A stretch of 64,000 nucleotides of DNA from assembly GCF_000202635.1 (NCBI RefSeq), contig NC_015125.1:1922001-1986000 (forward strand), in the 5' to 3' direction. Position numbers and translations under genes: made by a program. Source of the DNA: Microbacterium testaceum StLB037 (GTDB lineage Bacteria; Actinomycetota; Actinomycetes; Actinomycetales; Microbacteriaceae). Each line of letters begins with the position of its first letter. Positions within the stretch are counted from its first letter, which is position 1. The notes beneath the pieces are model-generated. The model made no database searches. It was not told where the DNA came from and saw only the letters and a program-made list of their open reading frames with translations. Below are positions 16,563 to 24,567 of this stretch, piece after piece.

Positions 16563-17444
16563 GTGAGCATGCTCTCTCTGCGTCGAGCCCAGTCGACGTT
16601 CGGCTACCTGATGGTCAGCGGATACGTCGTGCTGCTCCTGGCGTTCGGCATCCTGCCGACCCTCTACGCCGCGTACCTGGCGTTCACCAAGGACGGAGCC
16701 TTCGTCGGCTTCGACAACTTCCTCAAGACGGTGCAGGACTACCGGTTCCTCCCGGCCGTCGGTCACGTCGCGGCGTTCATCGCCATCTGGCTGACCAGCC
16801 TCGTCATCATCGTCGTGATCCTCGCGGTGATCGTGCACGCGATCCGTGTGCGGTGGCTGTCGTCCGCGTCGCGCTTCATCTTCTACATCCCGGGGGCGCT
16901 CGCCGGTGCGTCGAGCGTGCTGCTGTGGCTCTTCATGCTCGACCCGACCGTGAGTCCCGTGAGCGGACTGCTGCGGGCGCTCGGCTTCAACACGTTCGTC
17001 GACGTCGTCGGCAACGAGGGCAACCTCCCCGTCGTCTTCACCGTCATCGCCTTCTGGGCCGGAGCCGGCGGCTGGATCGTCATCATGTACGGCGCCCTGA
17101 ACAACATCAACGTCGAGCTCATGGAGGCCGCCCGCATCGACGGCGCCGGCCCGATCGCCACCGCCTGGTACATCCAGATCCCGCTGCTGCGGAAGTGGAT
17201 CTCGTACATGGCCGTGATGTCGTTGGCCGCCGGCACCCAGCTCTTCGTCGAGCCGCGCGTGCTCTCGCAGGCCAGCAAGGGCGTCGTCGGTCTCGACTAC
17301 TCCCTGAACCAGGTCGCCTACCTCTACGCCTTCCGCCAGAACGACTTCAACGGCTCGGCGGCCATCTCGCTCATGCTGCTGGTCGTCGCCGCCGGTCTTG
17401 CGGCCTTCTTCGTCTTCCGAGGAGGACTCTTTGAACGCGACTAA
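16563..17444 (+). CDS. Sugar ABC transporter permease (MalF type)
   Basis: A 293-residue inner-membrane permease with six hydrophobic segments. The cytoplasmic EAA loop reads ELMEAARIDGAGPIATAWYI and would contact the ATPase. The long N-terminal half with two helices before the core is the MalF/LplB type. The start is taken as the GTG at 16563; ATG at 16569 is an alternative and both are weakly supported by GAGAACGG. Its last 14 bases overlap the start of the second permease gene. Confidence 0.9.
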   Translation: MSMLSLRRAQSTFGYLMVSGYVVLLLAFGILPTLYAAYLAFTKDGAFVGFDNFLKTVQDYRFLPAVGHVAAFIAIWLTSLVIIVVILAVIVHAIRVRWLSSASRFIFYIPGALAGASSVLLWLFMLDPTVSPVSGLLRALGFNTFVDVVGNEGNLPVVFTVIAFWAGAGGWIVIMYGALNNINVELMEAARIDGAGPIATAWYIQIPLLRKWISYMAVMSLAAGTQLFVEPRVLSQASKGVVGLDYSLNQVAYLYAFRQNDFNGSAAISLMLLVVAAGLAAFFVFRGGLFERD

Positions 17445-18336
17445 GTCCCGCGCGACCGCGCGCACAGTGACCCCCGCGGCCTTCCTCGGGAAGGCTTTCG
17501 TCACCGTCGTCATCCTGTTCTTCGTCTTCGTCTTCGGGATGCCGATCGTCTGGCTCCTGCTGGCGCCGACGAAGTCATCCACCGAGCTGACCGGCCAGCC
17601 GCCGTTCTCCTTCGGCTCCTTCGCCACGATCGCCGACAACTGGGCGCGATTGAGCGAGTTCCAGAACGGCATCATCTGGCAGTGGACCGGCAACGCCGCG
17701 CTCTACACGGGAGTGGCGCTCGTCATCACCCTCATCGTGACGATCCCCGCGGGGTACGCGCTCGCGATGACCCGGTTCCGCTTCCGCGGGCTGCTGCTCA
17801 TCCTGACGCTCGTGGTCATGCTCATCCCCAACACCGCCCTCGTGCTGCCGGTGTTCCTCGAGATGAGCGCGCTCAAGCTCGTCGGCACCCCGTGGGCCGT
17901 CATCCTGCCGTTCTCGTTCTTCCCGTTCGGGGTGTACCTCACGTACATCTACTTCACGACGAGCGTGTCGCAGGACCTCCTGAACGCCGCGCGAATCGAC
18001 GGCGCGAGCGAGATGCGGGTCTTCCGGTCGGTGGCGCTGCCGCTCGCGACGCCCGTGATCGCGCTGGTCGGCTTCTTCAACCTCGTCGGCAACTGGAACA
18101 ACTACTTCCTCCCCTTCGTGATGGAACCCGGCCGCAAGGCTCCCATCCAGGTGGGCCTCGCCGAGCTGCTGTCGAACGTGCCGTTGTTCAACCCCACCTC
18201 CTCGGCATCCGTCACTCTCGATCTCCCGGTGATGGCGCTCGCCACGATCGTGTCCATCGCGCCGATCCTCATCGTGTTCCTGTTCTCGCAGCGATTCCTC
18301 GTCGAAGGAATGACGGCGGGCGGGACGAAGGAATGA
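17431..18336 (+). CDS. Sugar ABC transporter permease (MalG type)
   Basis: A 301-residue permease with six transmembrane helices and an EAA loop LLNAARIDGASEMRVFRSVALPL. It pairs with the preceding permease. The start is a TTG at 17431, chosen because GGAGGA lies at 17421-17426, 4 bases ahead, and the next in-frame candidates would cut into the hydrophobic N-terminus. The start falls inside the end of the previous gene, which implies coupled translation and equal output of the two permeases. The stop is 31 bases before the enolase-superfamily gene. Confidence 0.9.
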   Translation: MNATKSRATARTVTPAAFLGKAFVTVVILFFVFVFGMPIVWLLLAPTKSSTELTGQPPFSFGSFATIADNWARLSEFQNGIIWQWTGNAALYTGVALVITLIVTIPAGYALAMTRFRFRGLLLILTLVVMLIPNTALVLPVFLEMSALKLVGTPWAVILPFSFFPFGVYLTYIYFTTSVSQDLLNAARIDGASEMRVFRSVALPLATPVIALVGFFNLVGNWNNYFLPFVMEPGRKAPIQVGLAELLSNVPLFNPTSSASVTLDLPVMALATIVSIAPILIVFLFSQRFLVEGMTAGGTKE

Positions 18337-18367
18337 CCCCGGTCACCCGGGTGGAAGAGGTTCACTC

Positions 18368-19519
18368 ATGAAGATCACGGGATACCGCCTGATCAACACC
18401 ACGCTCGACTGGGGGCGTCCGGTCGGCGACGTCAACGGCTACATCGCCTCGGGCGTCACCGCCCTCCCGCTCGTCATCGTCGAGACCGACGAGGGCATCG
18501 AGGGGGTCGGGATGGGGATGCACGACGGCATCCCGCAGCTCTTCGAGGCCGTCGAGGGCGAGGACCCGCGGGCGACGTCGTGGTTGTACGACCGCATGAT
18601 CGCGCGCATGTTCAAGAACGGGCACGGGGGTGCCGTGTTCGGGGGCATCGGGGCGCTCGACAGCGCCTTCTGGGACATCAAGGCGAAGGCCCTCGGCGAA
18701 CCGCTGTGGCGTCTGCTCGGAGGACGGGACCGCTTCATCCCGGGATACGCGTCGGGGCTCGACATCGCCCTCGACTCCGCGGGGCTCGCAGAGTTCTACT
18801 CCTCGATGCGCGAGCGCGGATTCACCGCCGCGAAGCTGAAGGGGGGACGCAATTATCGGCACGACGCCGAGCGCCTCGCTCTCGTACGGGACGTGCTCGG
18901 TGAGGCGACCGACGAACCGCTCGTGATGCTCGACGCGAACGAGTCGTGGAACCTCCCGCAGGCCATCCGCTACATCCAGCACCTCGAGCAGACCGTCGAG
19001 ATCGCGTGGGTCGAGGAACCGCTGCGGCGGTGGGACGCGTCCGGCCTGCGCCGATTGCGGGATGCCATCTCCCCGGCCGTCGCGACGGGCGAGAACCTCA
19101 CGGGCCTCGAGCAGTACCGACAGCTCTTCGACGCGGAGGCCGTCGACATCGTCCAGGCGGCCGCCGTCTGGGGGGTCACCCACTCGCTCCGCGTCGCGGT
19201 CGCCGCGCACGCGAGGGATCTCCCGGTCAGCCCGATCGGGATGACGTCCAACCCGTCGACGATGGCGGTGGCGACGGCGATCCCCAACCACCTGCTGACC
19301 GAGGTCACCACCGCACAGATGCCGACGGGCATCACCGTCGACTACGAGGTGGCCGACGGCGGCCTCGTTCTCGGTGATCTCCCCGGGGGAGGGATCGCGA
19401 TCGACGAAGCGCTCCACGCGGGCGAGGCGGACTTCGTGTGGGGCGGGGAGAAGGGCCCTCACGTGCGTGACAGTCGGACCGGTCTGGAACTCGGCGTCCG
19501 CCGGAGCGTGGAGCGGTAG
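18368..19519 (+). CDS. Enolase-superfamily (mandelate racemase/muconate lactonizing) enzyme
   Basis: A 383-residue protein with the capping domain and barrel of the enolase superfamily. Barrel residues can be placed: K156-L-K158 (catalytic K-x-K), and three metal ligands D189 (DANESW), E216 (VEEPL) and E242 (GENL). These support Mg2+-dependent proton abstraction next to a carboxylate, probably dehydration of a sugar acid, consistent with its place behind an ABC importer. In many dehydratases of this subgroup a His follows in the segment that here reads PVSPIGM, so the usual His general acid is not evident. The exact substrate is unknown. The ATG at 18368 has GAAGAGG upstream. Confidence 0.8.
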   Translation: MKITGYRLINTTLDWGRPVGDVNGYIASGVTALPLVIVETDEGIEGVGMGMHDGIPQLFEAVEGEDPRATSWLYDRMIARMFKNGHGGAVFGGIGALDSAFWDIKAKALGEPLWRLLGGRDRFIPGYASGLDIALDSAGLAEFYSSMRERGFTAAKLKGGRNYRHDAERLALVRDVLGEATDEPLVMLDANESWNLPQAIRYIQHLEQTVEIAWVEEPLRRWDASGLRRLRDAISPAVATGENLTGLEQYRQLFDAEAVDIVQAAAVWGVTHSLRVAVAAHARDLPVSPIGMTSNPSTMAVATAIPNHLLTEVTTAQMPTGITVDYEVADGGLVLGDLPGGGIAIDEALHAGEADFVWGGEKGPHVRDSRTGLELGVRRSVER

Positions 19520-19525
19520 GCGGAG

Positions 19526-19531
19526 TAGAGT
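19526..19531 (+). promoter_or_regulatory. -10 box of a leaderless promoter (GntR gene)
   Basis: TAGAGT, seven bases, then ATG at 19539. This supports 19539 over the in-frame GTG at 19530, which lies inside the box. Confidence 0.5.
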
Positions 19532-19538
19532 GCTCTCC

Positions 19539-20294
19539 ATGCTTCCCGCCACCGAGCCGCGCGCCGGGGTGCCGAAGCGCGGGCAGATCGACCGGATCGG
19601 GGCGCGGGTCCTCGAGGAGCTCGTCGAGTCGATCGTCACGGGTGCGGTCGCCATCGGGGAGTATCTGCCCCCGGAGCAGGCTCTCTGCGACGAGTTCGGC
19701 GTCAGCCGCACGGTCATCCGCGAGTGCATCAAGAGGATCCAGGAGAAGGGTCTCGTCGAGGTCGCCCAGGGCCGCGGTACGCGCGTGCGCCCCTTCAACG
19801 ACTGGAACGTGCTCGATCCGCTCGTCTTCGACTCCCTCGTGCGCCACGACGAGTCGCTCGGCGTGCTCGACGAGGTGAGCGTGGTGCGCGCCGCGCTCGA
19901 GGGCGTCATGGCCGGCGAGGTCGCGGCCACCGGCAGCCACGAGTCGCGGGTGCAGATCCAGGGCCACCTGCACGACATGCGGCGCCTGCAGGACGACAAC
20001 CCCGCCTTCCTCGAAGCGGACATGCAGTTCCACCTGTCGGTCATGGCGGCATCCAAGAATCAGATCGCGGCGACCATCGCGCGCTCGTTCTTCGTGCGCC
20101 CGCGCCAGAGCGCCCGGTGGGACGGCAACAACCCCGTCGACGCGGTGCCCCGCACGCTCGCCGAGCACGAGCGCGTGTTCGAGGCGATCGAGGCGGGCGA
20201 TTCGGCGGCGGCCCGCGTGGCGATGGAAGAGCACATCCTCGGCTCGTGGCGCCGTCGACGTCTCCCCGACGGGGCGCACCACCTCAGCCCCTGA
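19539..20294 (+). CDS. FadR-subfamily GntR transcriptional regulator
   Basis: A 251-residue regulator. The N-terminal GntR winged helix covers about residues 18-85, with the recognition region EQALCDEFGVSRTVIRECIKRI and a wing ending GRGTRV. The remainder is an all-helical FCD ligand-binding domain; the segment DMQFHLSVMAASKN holds the Asp and His that bind a metal in this family, and a later His is in LAEHERVFEAI. It probably senses the imported acid or a catabolic product and controls the transporter/enolase-superfamily operon immediately upstream. It has its own leaderless promoter 20 bases after that operon. Confidence 0.87.
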   Translation: MLPATEPRAGVPKRGQIDRIGARVLEELVESIVTGAVAIGEYLPPEQALCDEFGVSRTVIRECIKRIQEKGLVEVAQGRGTRVRPFNDWNVLDPLVFDSLVRHDESLGVLDEVSVVRAALEGVMAGEVAATGSHESRVQIQGHLHDMRRLQDDNPAFLEADMQFHLSVMAASKNQIAATIARSFFVRPRQSARWDGNNPVDAVPRTLAEHERVFEAIEAGDSAAARVAMEEHILGSWRRRRLPDGAHHLSP

Positions 20295-20391
20295 CACCCG
20301 CTGCCTCAGCAGGACGCGAAGCGCAATCCCTCCTTCGTGTTCCGTCTCCGGTGCGACCCTGGTGCCCTTCATCGACCGAAGGGATGCCGTC

Positions 20392-20667
20392 ATGTCCGAT
20401 TCCACCGCCCCCACCGACCCGTTCGCCGACCCCGCGGGGCCGTCCGGGCACTCGATCACCGACTGGACCGACCTCGGTCGGGAGATGTGGTCGTACCTGA
20501 CCGGCCGCGGCGCCGCCGTGAACTACTCGTTCGTCGACATGACGATCGAGGTGCCGCGCGACATCGGCCCGGACGCTCCGCGCGCCACGTGGAAGCTCAA
20601 CGGCACCCTCCGCGTCACGACCAGCGACGACACCGCGGCGGGTTCCGACCCGTACCGCGGCAACTGA
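20392..20667 (+). CDS. Small protein paired with an FHA protein
   Basis: A 91-residue acidic protein with no signal peptide or membrane span. The N-terminal 25 residues are Pro/Asp/Ser-rich; the rest (ITDWTDLGREMWSYLTGRGA and a following beta-rich stretch) could be a compact domain. I do not recognise it. ATG at 20392 has AAGGGA seven bases upstream. It ends 14 bases before the FHA-domain gene and the two are surely co-transcribed, so this protein may be its partner or phospho-ligand. Thr/Ser residues at the N-terminus (SDSTAPTDP) are candidate phosphorylation sites recognised by an FHA domain; this is inference. Confidence 0.7.
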   Translation: MSDSTAPTDPFADPAGPSGHSITDWTDLGREMWSYLTGRGAAVNYSFVDMTIEVPRDIGPDAPRATWKLNGTLRVTTSDDTAAGSDPYRGN

Positions 20668-20681
20668 GAGGCGGCGCCGAC

Positions 20682-21569
20682 ATGGTGCGCCTCGACATCG
20701 ACCTCGCCTTCGCCGAACAGGACGGAGGGGCGGATGCCGGCATCACTCCGTTCGAGGGGACGATCACCGCCGCGGGGTCGGAGGTTCGTGTTGTGATCAA
20801 CGATCCGTCGCGGTTGCCCGGCAATGGCCGCCGCACCCTCGCGGAGCTGTCGACCGTGGCCGACGCGCTCGCCGCGCGCGGGATCTCCGTGCGGGTCGAG
20901 GGGCCGGACGGCCCGATCCTGCACCTCGGCGACGTGCGCAGCAGCGTCCTGCAGCGCGCGGTCACCGGCTCGGCTCACATCCGGCTCGGCTCGGTCGCGG
21001 CCGTCGCCCCGCTGCTCGTGCGGCGCGGTAGTGGCCGGGGTCCGTCGGTGCCGGTGCCGCCCGGAACGCGGATGCCGCTCGTGCCCACGGTCAACCGAAG
21101 GGTGCGGCGACGGGTCACGACGACGCACTACACGCCGGGCTCCGGTCGGCCGCGCCTCATCTTCGCCGTCGGCTCGGCGACCTGGGACGGCAAGCCGCCG
21201 CGCGAGTTCGACCTGCTGCCCGAGCGCACGGTCATCGGATCGGGTGACGAGGCCGACCTGCGCCTGCCGGGCTTGGCGCCCGTGCACGCCGAGATCCGGC
21301 ACGAGGGCGACGACGAGTACGTCCTCTACGGCTTCGACGAGGTCGGGGGCGGCGGGTCGTCCGTCGAAGGGCGACGCGGTGACGGCCGGATCCTGCGCAC
21401 GGGCGCGCGGATCGAACTCGGCGACTGGCGCTTGGCGTACTTCCGCGCGGAGTTCGCCGATCACGGCCGCCCGTACGGCGGACGCGTCGGCGGCGAGCTG
21501 TCGGACCAGCGCAAGCAGCCCCCGCGCGGCGGCACGGGCCCCCTGAGCCGCGCGACGGATCCCGACTGA
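20682..21569 (+). CDS. FHA domain protein
   Basis: A 295-residue protein. The first 140 residues are beta-rich and unassigned. Residues about 160-265 form a forkhead-associated domain: FDLLPERTVIGSGDEADLRLPGL is the conserved strand pair with G-S/D residues, followed by VHAEIRHEGDDEYVLYGF and a glycine-rich loop. The usual Arg of the GR motif is replaced here (VIGSGDEAD), so phosphothreonine binding is possible but not assured. FHA proteins dock to Thr-phosphorylated partners in kinase pathways. A 10-base overlap-free gap and a GAGAGGCGG site link it to the small protein before it. The C-terminal 40 residues are basic and disordered. Confidence 0.75.
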   Translation: MVRLDIDLAFAEQDGGADAGITPFEGTITAAGSEVRVVINDPSRLPGNGRRTLAELSTVADALAARGISVRVEGPDGPILHLGDVRSSVLQRAVTGSAHIRLGSVAAVAPLLVRRGSGRGPSVPVPPGTRMPLVPTVNRRVRRRVTTTHYTPGSGRPRLIFAVGSATWDGKPPREFDLLPERTVIGSGDEADLRLPGLAPVHAEIRHEGDDEYVLYGFDEVGGGGSSVEGRRGDGRILRTGARIELGDWRLAYFRAEFADHGRPYGGRVGGELSDQRKQPPRGGTGPLSRATDPD

Positions 21570-21574
21570 CGCGC

Positions 21575-21650
21575 GGCGGCCCGCCCCGCCCCGCCCCGCC
21601 GGCCCGGCCGCCCCGCCCGGCCCGCCCCGGCCGCCCCGGCCCGCCCGTCG
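21575..21650. repeat. GCCCC/GGCCC low-complexity tract
   Basis: About 75 bases made of CCCCG and GGCCC words with a strong C bias on the plus strand, lying between convergent genes. No coding or promoter signal was seen. Confidence 0.7.
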
Positions 21651-21652
21651 CC

Positions 21653-21709
21653 GAGACCGCACTCGTTTGCCGAGGCCGCCTGCCGTTACACGCAAACGCG
21701 TGCGGCCTC
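21653..21709. repeat. Inverted repeat between convergent FHA and purU genes
   Basis: GAGACCGCACTCGTTTGC (21653-21670) and GCAAACGCGTGCGGCCTC (21692-21709) are inverted copies matching at 16 of 18 positions with a 21-base spacer. The outer half shares GAGACCGCAC with the repeat at 4629-4659. It could be a REP-like element or serve as a terminator for both genes. Confidence 0.65.
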
Positions 21710-21784
21710 ACCAATCACGTGCGTTCTCGGGGTCGCGGCGGCTGGCGGGGCCGCGAGACGCCGCGCCGGCGGTCGCCGGGCGCG

Positions 21785-22666
21785 TCAGAAGACGATCGTG
21801 TGGTTGCCGTGGCGGATGACGCGGTCTTCCGCGTGCCACAGCACCGCGCGTGACAGCACCTGACGTTCCACGTCGGCGCCGCGGCGGGCGAGCTCGGCCG
21901 CGGAGTCGGCGTGCGTCACGCGCACGGTGTCCTGCTCGATGATCGGGCCCTCGTCGAGGTCGCTCGTGACGTAGTGCGAGGTGGCGCCGATGAGCTTGAC
22001 CCCGCGCTCCTTCGCCTTCTTGTAGGGCTCGGCGCCGATAAAGGCAGGCAGGAACGAGTGGTGGATGTTGATCACCGGCACCCCGATCTTCTCGAGGAAG
22101 TCGGGCGAGAGGATCTGCATGTACCGGGCGAGCACGACGAAGTCGACGTTTCCGACCAGCAGTTCGAGGATGCGCGCTTCGGATGCCGACTTGTCGGGGC
22201 CGGGCGTGGAGGGGACGTGGAAGAACGGGACGCCGAACGACCGCACGTCCTCGGCCGCGGTGGTGTGGTTCGACACGACCATCGGGATGCTCACGGGGAG
22301 GTCGCCGCGTCGGTGTCGCCACAGCAGGTCGAGGAGGCAGTGGTCCTGCTTCGAGGCGAGGATCGCCATGCGCTTGGGCGTGGAGAGGTCGGTGAGCGTC
22401 CACTCCAGCTCGAAGCCGTCGCCGAGCGTCTTGGCCAGGTCGGCCTCGATCTCGGGGAAAGCGGCGGCGAGGTCGGGACGGAAGAACACGACCCGCTGGA
22501 AGTACGCGCCCCCGCGAGGGTCGTCGGAGTACTGGTCGAAGGCGACGATGTTGCCGCCCTGTCGAGCGATGAGCGCCGACACCGCGGCGATGATGCCGGG
22601 GGTGTCGCTGCCGTGGACGATGAGGCACGCGTGATCGGGCTGCAGGTGGGGGCTCGCGGAGACCAT
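21785..22666 (-). CDS. purU: Formyltetrahydrofolate deformylase PurU
   Basis: A 293-residue enzyme that hydrolyses 10-formyl-THF to formate and THF, supplying formate to PurT and balancing one-carbon pools. Residues about 1-85 are an ACT domain (HACLIVHGSDTPGIIAAVSALI). Residues 95-285 are the formyltransferase-like catalytic domain with NIHHSFLPAFIGAEPYKKAKERGVKLIGATSHY containing the Asn and His, and the catalytic Asp in LDEGPIIEQD. The length is typical. The start ATG at 22666 is six bases after CAGAAT, pointing to a leaderless message. It lies 62 bases downstream of the frameshifted oxidoreductase gene. Confidence 0.93.
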   Translation of the reverse strand: MVSASPHLQPDHACLIVHGSDTPGIIAAVSALIARQGGNIVAFDQYSDDPRGGAYFQRVVFFRPDLAAAFPEIEADLAKTLGDGFELEWTLTDLSTPKRMAILASKQDHCLLDLLWRHRRGDLPVSIPMVVSNHTTAAEDVRSFGVPFFHVPSTPGPDKSASEARILELLVGNVDFVVLARYMQILSPDFLEKIGVPVINIHHSFLPAFIGAEPYKKAKERGVKLIGATSHYVTSDLDEGPIIEQDTVRVTHADSAAELARRGADVERQVLSRAVLWHAEDRVIRHGNHTIVF

Positions 22667-22672
22667 CGGACC

Positions 22673-22678
22673 ATTCTG
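22673..22678 (-). promoter_or_regulatory. -10-like box of purU
   Basis: CAGAAT on the minus strand, then GGTCCG, then ATG at 22666; a weaker match to TANNNT than the others. Confidence 0.4.
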
Positions 22679-22728
22679 CCGTGCCCGCGTGAGGTCGCCG
22701 ACCACACCTCGTTCCGGTTCGGCTGCGA

Positions 22729-23848
22729 TCAGAGTCGGACCACGATCTTGCGCGCCGAGACCCCCGCCCGCTGCCGGTCGAGGGCGTTCTGGATCGCCTC
22801 GAGTCCGGTGCCGACGACCATCGGCTCGGGCAGGGGGGCGCAGGCGCCCGTCGGCCAGGAGGCGGGGCACCACCTCTCCCCACAGCCGCGGCCCGAGAGC
22901 GTCGTCGCGCAGGCTGCTTCCCCACACGAAGGCGGCACGGATGCCACGGCGCCGGGCTCGCAGCATCGACCGCGCCGTCGCGAGCCCGATGCGCGAGAAG
23001 GTCGGGATCATGGCGGGGAACAGGCGCCGGCGGCCGACCAGGCCGGCGAGCGAGTACGGGGTGCTGGCCAGCGCGAGGCGCGTGCCGCCCGTGCGCGCGA
23101 GGATGTCGATGCACGCGTCCGCCGACCCCGCACCGAGCGCGACGGCGCCGATGACGGGGCGTGAGCCGATGGCGGCGACGAGGTCATCGACGGCCGTCGG
23201 GGAGCCGTGGTCCGCGACGGCGTCGGCTCCGAGCGATCGCACGAGGTCGGCGTTGCGCGGCGAGGCGGTGCTGACGACCTCGTAGCCGGCGGCGCGCGCG
23301 AGCTGGACGGCGTTCATCCCGACGCTGGTCGACCCGCCCCAGACCACCACCACGCCGGCGTCGCCGTCCGCGGTGTCGACGGAGGGAAGGGGGAGCCCCA
23401 GGTGGGCGGGTTGGAACAGGGCACAGGCCGCGGTCGACAGGCCGAGGGGGAAGACCGCCGCCTCTTCGTCGGTCAGCGATGCGGGGGTCGCCGCCGTCAG
23501 TCGCTCGCTCAACACGGTGGCATCCTGGAACGCGCCCTCGCGGAGCGGGTCGCGCCCGCGGTCGGTGCCGGTCGCGAGGCCGAAGACCCGCTGGCCGACG
23601 CGGAAGCGCGTGACGTTCGCGCCGATCGCGAGCACGTCGCCCGCGACGTCGGAGCCGAGGACCGCGGGGGTGCGGAGCCACCGATACGTGACCCGGCTGG
23701 TGCCCTGGATCACCCAGTCGACGGGATTGACCGCGACGGCCCGCACCCGGACGAGGACTTCGTCGGGGGCGGGTGTCGGGGTGGGCAGCGTCGTCGCGGT
23801 CAGGCGGGCGCGGGGTGCGGGCATGATCGCCGCAGCGTGGGAGGACAT
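22729..23848 (-). pseudogene. Zinc-free alcohol dehydrogenase/quinone reductase-like gene, frameshifted
   Basis: Encodes an MDR-superfamily oxidoreductase of about 372 residues in two frames. The N-terminal GroES-like part (PDEVLVRVRAVAVNPVDWVI, then GSDVAGDVLAIGANV) and the Rossmann part (VVVWGGSTSVGMNAVQLARAAGYEVV) are in one frame. After LLADGRLRP the frame runs on into unrelated Arg-rich sequence, while the expected ending PEPMVVGTGLEAIQNALDRQ through SARKIVVRL is in another frame. The shift falls at six consecutive G at 22833-22838; five would restore the frame. This may be a real inactivation, a slippage site or a sequence error. There are no zinc-ligand cysteines, as in zeta-crystallin-type reductases. 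It is divergent from a TetR regulator. Confidence 0.75.
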
Positions 23849-23865
23849 CGGAGCCTTTCCGCAGT

Positions 23866-23923
23866 GATGACACGAGGTGTCTTCACTATAGACCTGATGA
23901 CACTCGATGACATCACCTATGCT
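23866..23923. promoter_or_regulatory. Divergent control region with GATGACA repeats
   Basis: Between the oxidoreductase and tetR genes there is a 13-bp palindrome GACACGAGGTGTC (23869-23881) and three direct copies of GATGACA (23866, 23896, 23906). The tetR -10 box TATGCT (23918-23923) is seven bases before its ATG. TATAGT on the minus strand (about 23884-23889) could be the -10 of the oxidoreductase gene. These are candidate TetR binding sites. Confidence 0.5.
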
Positions 23924-23930
23924 CGGACGC

Positions 23931-24503
23931 ATGGCGAGATGGGCTCCGGACACGAGAGAGCGGCTCCGCGTCGCCGCGTTGGAGCTCTTCGAGGAGCGCG
24001 GCTTCGGCGCGACGACCGTGCCCGACATCGTCGAGCGGGCCGGCGTGACGCGGAGGACGTTCTTCCGCCATTTCAGCGACAAGCGCGAAGTCTTCTTCGG
24101 CGACGACGAGATTCCGGCCCGGGCGAGGGACATGCTCGCCGCCGCCCCGGTCGCCGCCTCGCCCTTCTCAGTCGCCTGGACGGGTCTGCGCGTGCTCGCC
24201 GTGGAGCGGTTCGAGCCGCGGCGCGAGCAGATGGCGGCCTCCCGTCGGATCATCGAGGCCGAGCCCGCTCTCCGAGAACGCGACCTGCAGAAGCAGGCCG
24301 ACCTGCGCGAGGCGATCCGCGCGGGATGCACCGCACGGGGCAGCGATCCCCTCACGTCACGGGTCGTGGCGGGTCTCACCGTCGAGCTGTTGCAGACCGC
24401 CCTCGAGCGCTGGTTGGCGGATGAGGACCGGATGCCGTTGACCCGCCATCTCGACGAGGTCCGCCAGCGCATGTCCGACGTGCTCGGCGACCTTGCGTCC
24501 TGA
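23931..24503 (+). CDS. TetR-family transcriptional regulator
   Basis: A 190-residue regulator. The TetR N-terminal domain (about residues 8-55) has RLRVAALELFEERGF, then TTVPDIVERAGVTRRTFFRHFSDKREVFF, a typical helix-turn-helix. The C-terminal domain is helical and divergent (MftR-like length). It probably represses the divergently transcribed oxidoreductase gene and itself. The start ATG at 23931 is leaderless-like; the in-frame ATG at 23907 is less likely because it precedes the -10 box. Confidence 0.88.
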   Translation: MARWAPDTRERLRVAALELFEERGFGATTVPDIVERAGVTRRTFFRHFSDKREVFFGDDEIPARARDMLAAAPVAASPFSVAWTGLRVLAVERFEPRREQMAASRRIIEAEPALRERDLQKQADLREAIRAGCTARGSDPLTSRVVAGLTVELLQTALERWLADEDRMPLTRHLDEVRQRMSDVLGDLAS

Positions 24504-24555
24504 CCGCGCGCCTCCTCCTCCCGGGCAGCGGCGGACCGATGTCGGTGGGCGCGGA

Positions 24556-24561
24556 TAGCCT
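24556..24561 (+). promoter_or_regulatory. -10 box of a leaderless promoter (MFS gene)
   Basis: TAGCCT, then GGAACC, then GTG at 24568. Confidence 0.5.
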
Positions 24562-24567
24562 GGAACC

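Noticed and set aside
15119..20294. A complete ABC importer
   Set aside because: No ATP-binding subunit is encoded in or next to the cluster; only the binding protein and two permeases are present.
21785..24472. One 895-codon frame joining purU, the oxidoreductase and upstream DNA
   Set aside because: The join exists only because the oxidoreductase is frameshifted and reads through toward purU; purU has its own start and a complete ACT domain, so a fusion protein is not supported.
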